Origin: Mycobacterium senriense
GTDB taxonomy: Bacteria > Actinomycetota > Actinomycetes > Mycobacteriales > Mycobacteriaceae
Direction of reading: 5' to 3'
Length of the DNA: 64,000 nucleotides
Assembly: GCF_019668465.1 (NCBI RefSeq)
Contig: NZ_AP024828.1
Coordinates: 3,720,001 to 3,784,000 of the forward strand
Shown here: positions 28,014 through 36,672 of the stretch, piece by piece
How positions within the stretch are numbered: the stretch's first letter is position 1
Layout of the letters: every line of letters begins with the position of its first letter
Made by a program: the position numbers and the translations under genes
Notes under the pieces: model-generated
The model's input: only the letters and a program-made list of their open reading frames with translations
What the model was told of the DNA's origin: nothing
Database searches by the model: none

Positions 28014-28088
28014 GTGAACATCGGCGTGCGCGCGTATTGGCGCTTTATCGTGGCTCCGGGTGGAGTCAGCGATGCAGCGTCTGGTTGA
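28014..28088 (+). CDS. Leader peptide with Tyr-Trp-Arg-Phe, 24 aa
   Basis: A 24-codon frame starts at GTG 28014 and ends at TGA 28086-28088. It reads M-N-I-G-V-R-A-Y-W-R-F-I-V-A-P..., so one Tyr, one Trp and one Phe codon fall at 28035-28046. It lies before the gene for the first enzyme of aromatic amino acid synthesis and is followed by a terminator-like hairpin. This is the layout of a ribosome-mediated attenuator: stalling at scarce Tyr, Trp or Phe would change RNA folding downstream. C. glutamicum has a comparable leader before aroF. Confidence 0.65.
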   Translation: MNIGVRAYWRFIVAPGGVSDAASG

Positions 28089-28116
28089 CGCAACCGCACG
28101 ACTGATACCCGGAGCC
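28052..28116 (+). promoter_or_regulatory. Long-range stem of the attenuator
   Basis: GGCTCCGGGT (28052-28061) and ACCCGGAGCC (28107-28116) are perfectly complementary over 10 bases. They enclose a smaller stem, GCGTC (28077-28081) with GACGC (28087-28091). A stalled or terminating ribosome would cover part of this stem, which abuts the terminator. GCAGCG at 28074-28079 can also pair with CGCTGC (28135-28140) of the terminator arm as an antiterminator. Confidence 0.55.
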
Positions 28117-28118
28117 CG

Positions 28119-28152
28119 GCAGTGACCACAAGGTCGCTGCTTTTCGTTTTTC
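28119..28152 (+). terminator. Rho-independent terminator-like hairpin of the attenuator
   Basis: GCAGTGACC (28119-28127), loop ACAA, GGTCGCTGC (28132-28140) form a 9-base stem with one G-U pair, followed at once by TTTTCGTTTTTC. T-runs of this kind are rare in mycobacterial DNA, so a functional terminator before the DAHP synthase gene is likely. Confidence 0.7.
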
Positions 28153-28212
28153 AGGGCATCGGGAACCAGCGGGCGTGCCCTGGGAGCCAGCAGAGAAAGG
28201 CACACACCCTTC

Positions 28213-29274
28213 ATGTCCATCATCAATTGCGAGACGGCGACCATCGATACGTCCGATCATCGGATCGTTTCGTTCCGGGAACTCTCGGCTCCCGCCGCGA
28301 TCCGCACCGAGCTGCCGTTGACGGCGCGGCGCGCCCAGGCCGTGCAGCGCGATCGCGACGAGATCTCGGCAATCCTGGCCGGTGGTGACGACCGGCTGCT
28401 ATTGGTGGTCGGCCCCTGCTCGGTGCACGATCCCGTCGCCGCACTCGACTACGCGCGCCGGCTCGCGCCGCTCGCCTCCGAGTACGCGGACCGGCTGAAG
28501 ATCGTGATGCGGGTCTACTTCGAGAAGCCGCGCACCACCATCGGCTGGAAGGGCCTCATCAACGATCCCAGCATGGACGGCAGCTTCGACGTCGAACGCG
28601 GCATCCGCATCGCGCGTGGGTTGCTGCTCGACGTCATCGACGTCGGCCTCCCGGTGGGATGTGAATTCCTTGAGCCCACCAGCCCGCAGTACATCGCCGA
28701 CGCCGTCGCCTGGGGCGCAATCGGCGCGCGGACCACCGAATCGCAGGTGCACCGCCAGTTGGCGTCCGGGCTTTCTATGCCGGTCGGATTCAAGAACGGC
28801 ACCGACGGCAACATCCAAGTCGCCATCGACGGCGTCAAAGCCGCTGCGGCACCGCACCATTTCTTCGGCACCGACAACATCGGTCGCGCCGCCGTCGTGC
28901 AGACCATGGGCAATCCTGATTGTCACGTGATCCTTCGGGGCGGCACCGCCGGGCCCAATTACGATTCTGCCTCGGTGACCACTGCCATCGAACGGCTGAG
29001 CAAGGCGGGGCTATCCGGTCAGGTCATGATCGACTGCTCACACGCCAACTCTGCCAAAGACCATGTGCGGCAGGCCGAAGTGACCGCCGAGGTGGCCGCG
29101 CGCATCGGCGCCGGCGAGCGCGGTATCGCCGGCCTGATGTTGGAGAGCTTCCTGGTGGCCGGTGCCCAATCGCTCGGCGGCGAGCTGACCTATGGCCAAT
29201 CGGTGACCGATCAGTGCATGGACTTCCAGACCACGGCGGGCTTGCTCGCCGACCTCTACGCGGCGATGGGCTGA
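28213..29274 (+). CDS. Type I 3-deoxy-D-arabino-heptulosonate-7-phosphate synthase
   Basis: The 353-residue enzyme condenses phosphoenolpyruvate and erythrose 4-phosphate in the first step of the shikimate pathway. It is of the E. coli AroF/G/H type: VVGPCSVHDP near residue 65, FEKPRTTIGWKGLINDP near 97, GARTTESQ, KNGTDG, ILRGG and DCSHAN are all intact. M. tuberculosis relies on the unrelated-looking type II enzyme AroG (Rv2178c), so this is an additional isozyme. ATG 28213 follows AGAAAGG. The upstream leader suggests attenuation by aromatic amino acids; the downstream mbtA gene converges on it. Confidence 0.95.
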   Translation: MSIINCETATIDTSDHRIVSFRELSAPAAIRTELPLTARRAQAVQRDRDEISAILAGGDDRLLLVVGPCSVHDPVAALDYARRLAPLASEYADRLKIVMRVYFEKPRTTIGWKGLINDPSMDGSFDVERGIRIARGLLLDVIDVGLPVGCEFLEPTSPQYIADAVAWGAIGARTTESQVHRQLASGLSMPVGFKNGTDGNIQVAIDGVKAAAAPHHFFGTDNIGRAAVVQTMGNPDCHVILRGGTAGPNYDSASVTTAIERLSKAGLSGQVMIDCSHANSAKDHVRQAEVTAEVAARIGAGERGIAGLMLESFLVAGAQSLGGELTYGQSVTDQCMDFQTTAGLLADLYAAMG

Positions 29275-29302
29275 TCGCGGACCACAGCAGGAGCGCGTGG
29301 CC

Positions 29303-30967
29303 TTACCGACGCGCTGATGTCTGTTGCGCCGAAACCCGGCCGGCGATCGCCTTTTTGTCGATCTTGCCGATCGGGGTGGTGGGCAGTGAGGGCATCGCAA
29401 CCAGGACGTCCGGGCGGGCGTGCGCGGCCACGCCACGGGAGTCCAGATAGCCGTTCAACTCCGCCAGCGTCAGTTCGGGGCCGTTGAAAACGACGGCCGC
29501 ACAGACTTTCTCGCCCAGGTAGGGGTCCGGCAGCGCGACCGCGGCGGCCGAGAAGATCGCCGGGTGGCTGTGCATCGGCTCCTCGAGATCGGCCGCGGAA
29601 ATCGTCTCCCCGCCACGGCAAATCACGTCTTTGACGCGACCGGTCACCACCAGATAGCCGTCCTTACGCAGCCGGACCACGTCACCGCTGCGGAAGAAGC
29701 CGTCGGGGTCGAAGCTGCGTTCGTTGTCGCGCTCGGCGCGGAAGTAGCCGTTGAAGGTGTACGGCCCGCGGACCAGTAGTTCGCCCTCCTCGCCAGGGTC
29801 CACCGGTTCGCCCGCCGCGTCGACGACGCGCAATTCGTCGGCGGCCGACATCGGTCGCCCCTGCGTGTGTTCGGTGAGTTCGGGAGGATCGTCGGGCCGG
29901 GTGTAGTTCAGTAGCCCCTCGGCCATCCCGAAGACCTGCTGCAACCCCGGGGTCAGGGCGCCGCGCACCAAGCGGGCATCCTCGGGTTCCAGCTTGGCGC
30001 CACCAACTTGCAAGAGGCGCAATGTTTTTGGTGTCACGGGTTCCCAGTCGCAGGCTTGCGCCCACAACTTTGCCAACGCCGGCACCAGGGCGGTCACCGT
30101 GACGCCGTGGCGTGCGATGGCGGCAAAGGCCGCTTCGGGACTGGGATCGGTGCCGAAAACGGTGGTGGCACCGACGGTCATCGCGCCGAGCAGACCCGGA
30201 CAGGCGAGCGGGAAGTTATGGCCGGCCGACAGCACGGCGAAGTAGACGTCGTCGGAGGTGAGCCCGCAGAGTTCGGCGCTGGCCCTCGCGTTGAAGACGT
30301 AATCGTCGTGGGTACGGGGGATGAGCTTGGGTGTGCCCGTGGTGCCACCTGAAACCAGCAGCAGCGCAGGCGATCCCGGGTCAGGCACCGATGGTGGCGT
30401 GTCGGCGGTCGCCCGGTCGCACAGCTGTGTCCACGAGGTGAACGGTCCCGGTTCGCCGTCGACGATGACATGCTTGAGCGTGGCGTGTTGCGCGACGAGC
30501 GTTTGCGCCATCGTGCGGTAGTCGAAACCCGCTGCGGCATCGGCGATCAGCAGTGCGGTGGCCTCGCTGACCGTGGCGAAATGCCCCAGTTCGGCGGCCC
30601 GGTGGCCGGGCAGGCACATCACCGGGATCGCCCCCGCCCGCAGCAGCCCGAACAGCGCCACCGCGAACTGGCAGCCGTTCGGCAGCTGCAGCAACACCCG
30701 GTCGCCGGGCGCGACACCCGCGCCCCGCAGGCCACTGGCCGCGCGGTCAGCCTGGTCGTCGAGGTCCACATAACTGAGGCCGGTGTCGCCCATGGCGTCG
30801 AGGACGGCAGTCCGGCCGGGCCATTGCCGGGCAGCGTCGGCCAGGATCGCGTCCAGGGGCCGTCCCGTCCAGTAGCCGGCCGCCCGGTAGGCGGCGGCCC
30901 GATCTGCGGGGAACGGCACGAACCCGTCGAGGACTCCGGCCGGCGGCGGCGGTGTGTTCGGGCTCAT
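29303..30967 (-). CDS. mbtA: Salicyl-AMP ligase MbtA
   Basis: The 554-residue adenylate-forming enzyme activates salicylate with ATP and loads it on the aryl carrier domain of MbtB. LLVSGGTTGTPKLIPRTH is the phosphate loop, QVFGMAEGLLNYTR the aryl-acid A5 region, GELLVRGPYTFNGYF follows, and IGKIDKKAI holds the catalytic Lys near the C-terminus. ATG 30967 has AGAGGAG just upstream; the longer frame runs into the IdeR boxes. It is divergent from mbtB, sharing the iron-regulated region, as in M. tuberculosis. No mbtJ lies downstream; the DAHP synthase gene is there instead. Confidence 0.95.
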   Translation of the reverse strand: MSPNTPPPPAGVLDGFVPFPADRAAAYRAAGYWTGRPLDAILADAARQWPGRTAVLDAMGDTGLSYVDLDDQADRAASGLRGAGVAPGDRVLLQLPNGCQFAVALFGLLRAGAIPVMCLPGHRAAELGHFATVSEATALLIADAAAGFDYRTMAQTLVAQHATLKHVIVDGEPGPFTSWTQLCDRATADTPPSVPDPGSPALLLVSGGTTGTPKLIPRTHDDYVFNARASAELCGLTSDDVYFAVLSAGHNFPLACPGLLGAMTVGATTVFGTDPSPEAAFAAIARHGVTVTALVPALAKLWAQACDWEPVTPKTLRLLQVGGAKLEPEDARLVRGALTPGLQQVFGMAEGLLNYTRPDDPPELTEHTQGRPMSAADELRVVDAAGEPVDPGEEGELLVRGPYTFNGYFRAERDNERSFDPDGFFRSGDVVRLRKDGYLVVTGRVKDVICRGGETISAADLEEPMHSHPAIFSAAAVALPDPYLGEKVCAAVVFNGPELTLAELNGYLDSRGVAAHARPDVLVAMPSLPTTPIGKIDKKAIAGRVSAQQTSARR

Positions 30968-31018
30968 GGCTCCTCTAACGGGCACTTCGAACAGGGCTAG
31001 TAGCGGGGACGTAGGGAG

Positions 31019-31037
31019 TAAGGATAGGGTAACCAAA
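31019..31037. promoter_or_regulatory. IdeR box 1 between mbtA and mbtB
   Basis: TAAGGATAGGGTAACCAAA matches the IdeR consensus at 15 of 19 positions. It lies 52 bases upstream of mbtA and 37 upstream of mbtB, so it can govern both. Confidence 0.75.
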
Positions 31038-31040
31038 AAA

Positions 31041-31059
31041 TTAGGGCAGCCTGTGCTAA
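31041..31059. promoter_or_regulatory. IdeR box 2 between mbtA and mbtB
   Basis: TTAGGGCAGCCTGTGCTAA matches the consensus at 13 of 19 positions, with intact outer TTAGG and CTAA. It starts 22 bases after box 1, i.e. two helical turns, as in tandem IdeR sites. Confidence 0.6.
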
Positions 31060-31073
31060 TTCAGGGAGGGTCT

Positions 31074-34000
31074 GTGGTGCACGCCTCGGCACGCTCGGAG
31101 GACATCCGGGCGGAGGTGGCCGAATTGCTCGGCGTCGATGTCGATGCAGTTCAGCCGGGTAGCAACCTCATCGGCCAGGGCCTGGACTCCATCCGGATCA
31201 TGACGTTGGCCGGCCGTTGGCGCCGCCAGGGCATCGACATCGACTTCGCGACGCTCGCCGAAAATCCGACGGTTGAGGCCTGGGCCGGGTTGGTCCCCGC
31301 CGGCGGGCAGGACGCCGACCGGCAAACCATGCCCGCCGGGTCGCTCGGCGACGCCGCGCAGTCCGGCGAGGACGAGCCGTTTTCGCTGGCCCCGATGCAG
31401 CACGCCATGTGGGTCGGTCGCCAAGACAACCAGCAGCTGGGCGGGGTTGCCGGGCACCTTTACGTGGAGTTCGACGGTGGCCCGATCGATGCCGAACGGC
31501 TGCGCGCGGCGGCCACCGCGTTGGCGCGGCGCCACCCGATGCTCCGGGCTCGGTTCCTGCCCGACGGCACGCAGCGCATCACCCCGGCCGACGAGGCCGG
31601 CGACTTCCCGGTCACCATCGAGGACCTCCGCTCGCTGAGCGCTGATGAGGTCGAGCAGCGGCTCGCCGCGATCCGCGTTGTCAAATCGCACCAGCAGCTG
31701 GACGATGCGGTATTTGAACTGGCCATGACGCTGCTACCGGCCGAGCGGTCGCGGCTACACGTCGATCTGGACATGCAGGCCGCCGACGCGATGAGCTATC
31801 GCACCCTGATGGCCGACCTCGCGGCCATCTACGGCGGCCGCGACCTCCCGGAGCTGCGCTACACCTACCGGCAGTACCGCCAAGCCATCGAGGCCGAAGA
31901 CGCACAGCCGAACGCCGCGCGCGATGCGGACCAGGCGTGGTGGGCGCAGCGCCTCCCGGAGCTGCCGGACCCGCCGGCGTTGCCGTCGACCGGTGGCCGG
32001 GGCTCGAACCACAGCACCCGGCGCTGGCACTGGCTGGATCCGCAAACCCGCGATGCGCTGTTTGCCCGCGCCCAGGCGCGCGGCATCACCCCGGCCATGG
32101 CGCTGGCCGCGGGATTCGCCAACACCCTGGCGCGCTGGTCGACCGCCTCGCGCTTTCTGCTGAACGTCCCGCTGTTCGGGCGTCAGGCCCTGCACCCCGA
32201 CGTCGACTCGTTGGTCGGCGACTTCACCTCCTCGCTGCTGCTCGACATCGATCTCGCCGGCGCGCACACCGCGACCGCGCGGGCACAGGTGGCGCAGGAC
32301 GCGATGCGCACGGCCGCCGCCCATTCCGCCTATCCCGGGCTGTCGGTGCTGCGCGACCTCAGCCGTCATCGCGGGACCCAGGTGCTCGCGCCGGTGGTCT
32401 TCACCAGCGCGCTGGGCCTCGGCGACCTGTTCAGCCGCGACGTGACCGACCAATTCGGCACCCCGGGATGGATCATCTCCCAAGGACCGCAGGTACTGCT
32501 CGACGCGCAGGTCACCGAGTTCAACGGCGGTGTCCTGGTGAATTGGGATGTGCGCGAAGGCATGTTCCCACCCGGGGTCATCGACGCCATGTTCGGCTAC
32601 CACATCGACGAGCTGCTCCAGTTGGCCTACGGCGACGATTCCTGGGACGCGCCCGGCCTCGCGGCGCTGCCGGAAGCACAGCGAGCGGTGCGCGAGGCCG
32701 CCAACGCTCGCACCACCGAACCCAGCGGAGAAGCCTTGCACGACGGGTTCTTTCGGCAAGCCGAGCGGCGGCCCGACGCCCCCGCGGTGCTCGCGAGTTC
32801 GGGTGAGCTCAGCTACGCGCAACTGCGCGACCAGGCGCTGACCGTGGCCGCGGCGCTGCGCACCGCCGGCATCACGGCCGGCGACACCGTTGCGGTGATG
32901 GGCCCGAAGACCGCCGAGCAGATTCCGGCGTTGCTGGGCATCCTGTCCGTCGGCGCCGTGTATCTGCCGATCGGCGTCGACCAGCCGCGGGATCGCGCCG
33001 AGCGCATCCTGGACACCGGTCGGGTGAGCCTGGCCCTGGTGTGCGGGGGACAACGGCTCTCGTTGCCGGTGCCCGAACTTGTCGTCGCCGAGGTGCTTCG
33101 CGACGTCCGCGCAGGCGACGAGACCGCCTCAGCGAGAGTCGATCCCGCCGAGCTGGCCTACGTGTTGTTCACCTCGGGATCCACCGGCGAGCCCAAAGGC
33201 GTCGAGGTCACCCACGACGCGGCCATGAACACGGTGGAATTCATCGGCCGCCACTTTGAGATCGGCCCCGCGGATCGATGCCTGGCCCTGTCGACCCTGG
33301 AGGGCGACATCTCGGTGATGGACGTGTTTGTCACCTTACGCACCGGCGGGACCATCGTGGTGGTGGACGAGGCGCAGCGGCGTGATCCCGACGCCTGGGC
33401 CAGGCTCATCGACGCTCACAAAGTCACGGTGCTCCACTTCATGCCCGGCTGGCTGGAGATGTTGATCGAAGTCGGCCGCGGCCGGCTGTCTTCGGTGCGG
33501 GTGATCCCCACCGGAGGCGACTGGGTGCGGCCCGAGGTGGTACGGCGCCTCCAAGCCGAGGCGCCCAACCTGCGCTTCGCGGGACTCGGCGGTGCCACCG
33601 AAACCCCGGTGCACAACACCATTTTCGAGGTCACCCAGTCGATACCGGAGGACTGGACGGCCCTGCCGTTCGGCATCCCGCTGCCCAACAACGCGTGCCG
33701 CGTCGTCGACGACTCCGGTGCCGACTGCCCCGACTGGGTCGCCGGGGAATATTGGGTGTCCGGGCGCGGCATCGCGCGCGGCTACCGCGGCCGTCTCGAT
33801 CTCACCGCCGAACGCTTCGTCGAGCATGACCACCGAATCTGGTACCGCACCGGCGATTTGGTGCGCTACTGGCCGGACGGCACCCTCGAATTCGTCGGCC
33901 GTGCCGACCACCGGGTCAAGATCAGCGGGTATCGCGTCGAGCTGGGCGAGATCGAGACCGCGTTGCGGCGCGTGCCCGGGGTGCGGACGGCGGTCGCCGC

Positions 34001-34577
34001 GTTGATCGCCGTGTCCGGGGAATCCGACGTGCTGGCCGCGCAGGTGTGCACCGATGACACGACTTTGACCGCCGAGCGGATTCGGCAGCGTCTCAGCGAC
34101 CTGGTCCCCGCACACATGATCCCGCGCCACATCACGGTGGTGGAGCGGGTCGGATTCACCGATGCCGGAAAGCTCGACCGCCGGGTCGCCGCACGCGAAT
34201 TGGAAACCGCTGTCTCGCAGGCACAGCGGCCCGGTCACCGCTCACCATCGTCGCCGGTGGAATCCGCACTGGCAAAGATCGTCGGCGACCTGCTCGGCCG
34301 GGACAACGTCGGTGCCGACGACGACTTCTTCGCGCTCGGCGGCGATTCGGTGCTCGCCACCCAGGCGGTGGCGAGGATTCGGGCCTGGCTGGACGCGCCG
34401 GACATCATGGTCGCCGACATCTTCGCCAACCGAACCGTGGCGGCGCTGGCCGCGGTGCTCAGCGCCGCCGAGAACGACCCCGACCGGCTCGACCAGGTCG
34501 CCGAGCTGTACCTGGAAGTGATCGGCATGGACGCCGAATCGGTTCTGGCCGGCGCCCAGCGAACCGCGAAATCGTAG
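31074..34577 (+). CDS. mbtB: Phenyloxazoline synthase MbtB without thioesterase domain
   Basis: A 1167-residue NRPS. Domain order: aryl carrier (GQGLDSIR, Ser39), cyclisation-type condensation with the DxxxxDxxS signature D233...D238...S241, adenylation (FTSGSTGEPKG; pocket Asp745 present), and carrier ([13 protein letters not shown], Ser1092). It joins salicylate to Ser or Thr and forms the oxazoline of mycobactin. The GTG at 31074 gives the same V-H-A start as M. tuberculosis MbtB and has GGGAGGG upstream. The M. tuberculosis protein is about 250 residues longer because it carries a C-terminal thioesterase; here that is the next gene. Confidence 0.95.
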   Translation: MVHASARSEDIRAEVAELLGVDVDAVQPGSNLIGQGLDSIRIMTLAGRWRRQGIDIDFATLAENPTVEAWAGLVPAGGQDADRQTMPAGSLGDAAQSGEDEPFSLAPMQHAMWVGRQDNQQLGGVAGHLYVEFDGGPIDAERLRAAATALARRHPMLRARFLPDGTQRITPADEAGDFPVTIEDLRSLSADEVEQRLAAIRVVKSHQQLDDAVFELAMTLLPAERSRLHVDLDMQAADAMSYRTLMADLAAIYGGRDLPELRYTYRQYRQAIEAEDAQPNAARDADQAWWAQRLPELPDPPALPSTGGRGSNHSTRRWHWLDPQTRDALFARAQARGITPAMALAAGFANTLARWSTASRFLLNVPLFGRQALHPDVDSLVGDFTSSLLLDIDLAGAHTATARAQVAQDAMRTAAAHSAYPGLSVLRDLSRHRGTQVLAPVVFTSALGLGDLFSRDVTDQFGTPGWIISQGPQVLLDAQVTEFNGGVLVNWDVREGMFPPGVIDAMFGYHIDELLQLAYGDDSWDAPGLAALPEAQRAVREAANARTTEPSGEALHDGFFRQAERRPDAPAVLASSGELSYAQLRDQALTVAAALRTAGITAGDTVAVMGPKTAEQIPALLGILSVGAVYLPIGVDQPRDRAERILDTGRVSLALVCGGQRLSLPVPELVVAEVLRDVRAGDETASARVDPAELAYVLFTSGSTGEPKGVEVTHDAAMNTVEFIGRHFEIGPADRCLALSTLEGDISVMDVFVTLRTGGTIVVVDEAQRRDPDAWARLIDAHKVTVLHFMPGWLEMLIEVGRGRLSSVRVIPTGGDWVRPEVVRRLQAEAPNLRFAGLGGATETPVHNTIFEVTQSIPEDWTALPFGIPLPNNACRVVDDSGADCPDWVAGEYWVSGRGIARGYRGRLDLTAERFVEHDHRIWYRTGDLVRYWPDGTLEFVGRADHRVKISGYRVELGEIETALRRVPGVRTAVAALIAVSGESDVLAAQVCTDDTTLTAERIRQRLSDLVPAHMIPRHITVVERVGFTDAGKLDRRVAARELETAVSQAQRPGHRSPSSPVESALAKIVGDLLGRDNVGADDDFFALGGDSVLATQAVARIRAWLDAPDIMVADIFANRTVAALAAVLSAAENDPDRLDQVAELYLEVIGMDAESVLAGAQRTAKS

Positions 34578-34585
34578 GTAGCGCA

Positions 34586-35347
34586 ATGCCATTGAATGAT
34601 CTGATCACCGTGCCTGCCACGTTCCCGTCCTGGATCAAATTGACCGCGGGCCGCAACAACGCGTCATCCACCGGTGCCGCCGTGGTCTTTCCGCACGCCG
34701 GCGCCGCCGCAGCGAGCTATCGAGTGCTGGCAGCGGCGCTGGCAGCCGGCGGCGACACGTACATCGTGCAGTACCCGCAGCGGGCGGACCGCCTCGGCGA
34801 ACCCGCTCACGACAGCGTGCACGACCTGGCCGCCAGCCTCTTCCAGGCCGCGCCATGGCCCAGCGTCGCGCCGCTGAAGCTGTTCGGGCACAGCATGGGC
34901 GCCGTTGTCGCCTTCGAGTTCGCCCGCGTCGCCGAAACCCACGGCACGGCCGTGCAGAAACTATGGGTGTCGGCCGGTCCGCCGCCATGCGTCGTCGCCG
35001 ACATGCCTGAACTGCCGACCAGCGACGACGGGCTGCTGGCCGATATCGCCGATTTGGGTGGGACCGACCCCGAACTGCTTGCCGACGAAGAGTTCTCCGA
35101 ACTACTGACCACCGCGGTCCGCGCCGACTACCGGGCCTTCAACGGGTACAGCCCCAGCCCCGACGTCCGCCTCCGCGCCGACATTCACGTACTGGGCGGC
35201 CATGACGACCACCGCATCGCCACCGGCGTGCTGCGGCAGTGGGAAAGACACACCACCGGATCCTTCGCCATGTCGCTGTATGACGGCGGCCACTTCTACG
35301 TCTATGACCATGTCGATGCGATCGCCGCGCAGGTGAATGCCGGGTGA
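34586..35347 (+). CDS. mbtT: Type II thioesterase MbtT
   Basis: The 253-residue alpha/beta hydrolase has the nucleophile GHSMG (Ser103), YPQRADR after strand 2, and a catalytic His in DGGHFYVYDH. It aligns with the C-terminal domain of M. tuberculosis MbtB, so it is the same domain as a separate protein. Free thioesterases of this type clear misloaded carrier domains. It starts 9 bases after mbtB and its stop overlaps a possible mbtC GTG. Confidence 0.92.
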   Translation: MPLNDLITVPATFPSWIKLTAGRNNASSTGAAVVFPHAGAAAASYRVLAAALAAGGDTYIVQYPQRADRLGEPAHDSVHDLAASLFQAAPWPSVAPLKLFGHSMGAVVAFEFARVAETHGTAVQKLWVSAGPPPCVVADMPELPTSDDGLLADIADLGGTDPELLADEEFSELLTTAVRADYRAFNGYSPSPDVRLRADIHVLGGHDDHRIATGVLRQWERHTTGSFAMSLYDGGHFYVYDHVDAIAAQVNAG

Positions 35348-35352
35348 TACCA

Positions 35353-36672
35353 ATGTCTGAGGACCGGTTCGACGCCGAACGCGCCGACCCGGTGGTGATC
35401 GTGGGCATGGGCGTGGAAGCGCCCGGCGGCATCGAAACCGCCGACGGCTACTGGGATCTGCTGGCACACGGCCGTGAGGCACTGGGCCCGTTTCCCACCG
35501 ACCGCGGTTGGGCGGTGCGCGAGCTGCTCACCGGCTCGCGCCGCAGCGGTTTCAAAGAGATCCACGATCGCGGCGGTTTCCTCACCGGGGCAACCACATT
35601 CGATCCCGAGTTCTTCGGCATCTCGCCCCGCGAGGCCGTCGTGATGGATCCGCAGCAGCGGGTCGCGCTTCGGGTGGCCTGGCGCGCATGTGAAAACAGC
35701 GGCATCAATCCCGACGACCTGACCGGGCACGACGTGGGCTGTTTCGTCGGCGCCTCGGCCACGGGATACGGGCCCCAGATGGCCAAGTTCTCCGATCACA
35801 GCGGTCATCTGCTGGCCGGCACCGCGCTCAGTGTGATCTCGGGCCGCATCGCCTACACCCTGGGATTGACCGGGCCGGCGCTGACCCTGGATTCGTCGTG
35901 CGCCTCGGCCCTGGTGGCCTTCCATGTAGCGGTGCGCTCCCTGCAGAACGACGACTGCGATCTGGCCATCGCGGGCGGCGTCAACGTGCTGGGATCGCCG
36001 GGCTTCTTCGTCGAGTTCTCCAAACAGCACGCGCTCTCCGACGACGGATACTGCCGTCCCTACAGCGCGCAGGCCAGCGGAACCGTGTGGGCCGAGGGAG
36101 CGGCGATGTTTGTGCTGCAACGGAAGTCGGGGGCGCTGCGTGCCGGCCGGCAGATCGTGGCCGAGGTGCGGGCCACCGCCATGAATCAGGATGGCCGCAG
36201 CGCCGGTCTGAGCGCGCCCAGCGGCGCCGCCCAGGTGCGGCTGTTCCAGCGGGCCATCAGCCAGGCCGGGATCAAGCCCGACGAGGTGGGAATGATCGAG
36301 GGGCACGGCACGGGCACCCGGCTCGGCGATCGGACCGAGTTGCGCTCGCTGGCCCAGACATACGGCGATACCGAACCCGGCGCCGGCGCGCTACTGGGTT
36401 CGGTGAAATCCAACGTGGGTCACTCGCTGGCCGCCGCCGGCGCGCTGGGGCTGGCCAAGGTGCTGGTCTCCGCCGAACACGGTGCCGTGCCGGCCACGCT
36501 GCACGCCGGTGATGCCAGCCCCGAAATCGACTGGGAGAACCAGGGTTTGCGGTTGGCGCAGACTCTGTCACCGTGGCCGGCCATTGACGGGCAGCGCATC
36601 GCCGCGGCCTCCGCGTTCGGGATCGCCGGCACCAATGCCCATCTGATCGTCTCCGTCCCCGAGGTCGCATGA
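35353..36672 (+). CDS. mbtC: Mycobactin polyketide synthase MbtC (ketosynthase)
   Basis: A 439-residue stand-alone ketosynthase with active-site Cys183 in DSSCASA and the two His in EGHGTGT and NVGHS. It makes the C-C bond between the salicyl-oxazoline acyl chain and the malonyl unit on MbtD. ATG 35353 gives an N-terminus like M. tuberculosis MbtC; GTG 35344 is an alternative that overlaps mbtT. Its stop overlaps the mbtD start (ATGATG). Confidence 0.95.
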   Translation: MSEDRFDAERADPVVIVGMGVEAPGGIETADGYWDLLAHGREALGPFPTDRGWAVRELLTGSRRSGFKEIHDRGGFLTGATTFDPEFFGISPREAVVMDPQQRVALRVAWRACENSGINPDDLTGHDVGCFVGASATGYGPQMAKFSDHSGHLLAGTALSVISGRIAYTLGLTGPALTLDSSCASALVAFHVAVRSLQNDDCDLAIAGGVNVLGSPGFFVEFSKQHALSDDGYCRPYSAQASGTVWAEGAAMFVLQRKSGALRAGRQIVAEVRATAMNQDGRSAGLSAPSGAAQVRLFQRAISQAGIKPDEVGMIEGHGTGTRLGDRTELRSLAQTYGDTEPGAGALLGSVKSNVGHSLAAAGALGLAKVLVSAEHGAVPATLHAGDASPEIDWENQGLRLAQTLSPWPAIDGQRIAAASAFGIAGTNAHLIVSVPEVA

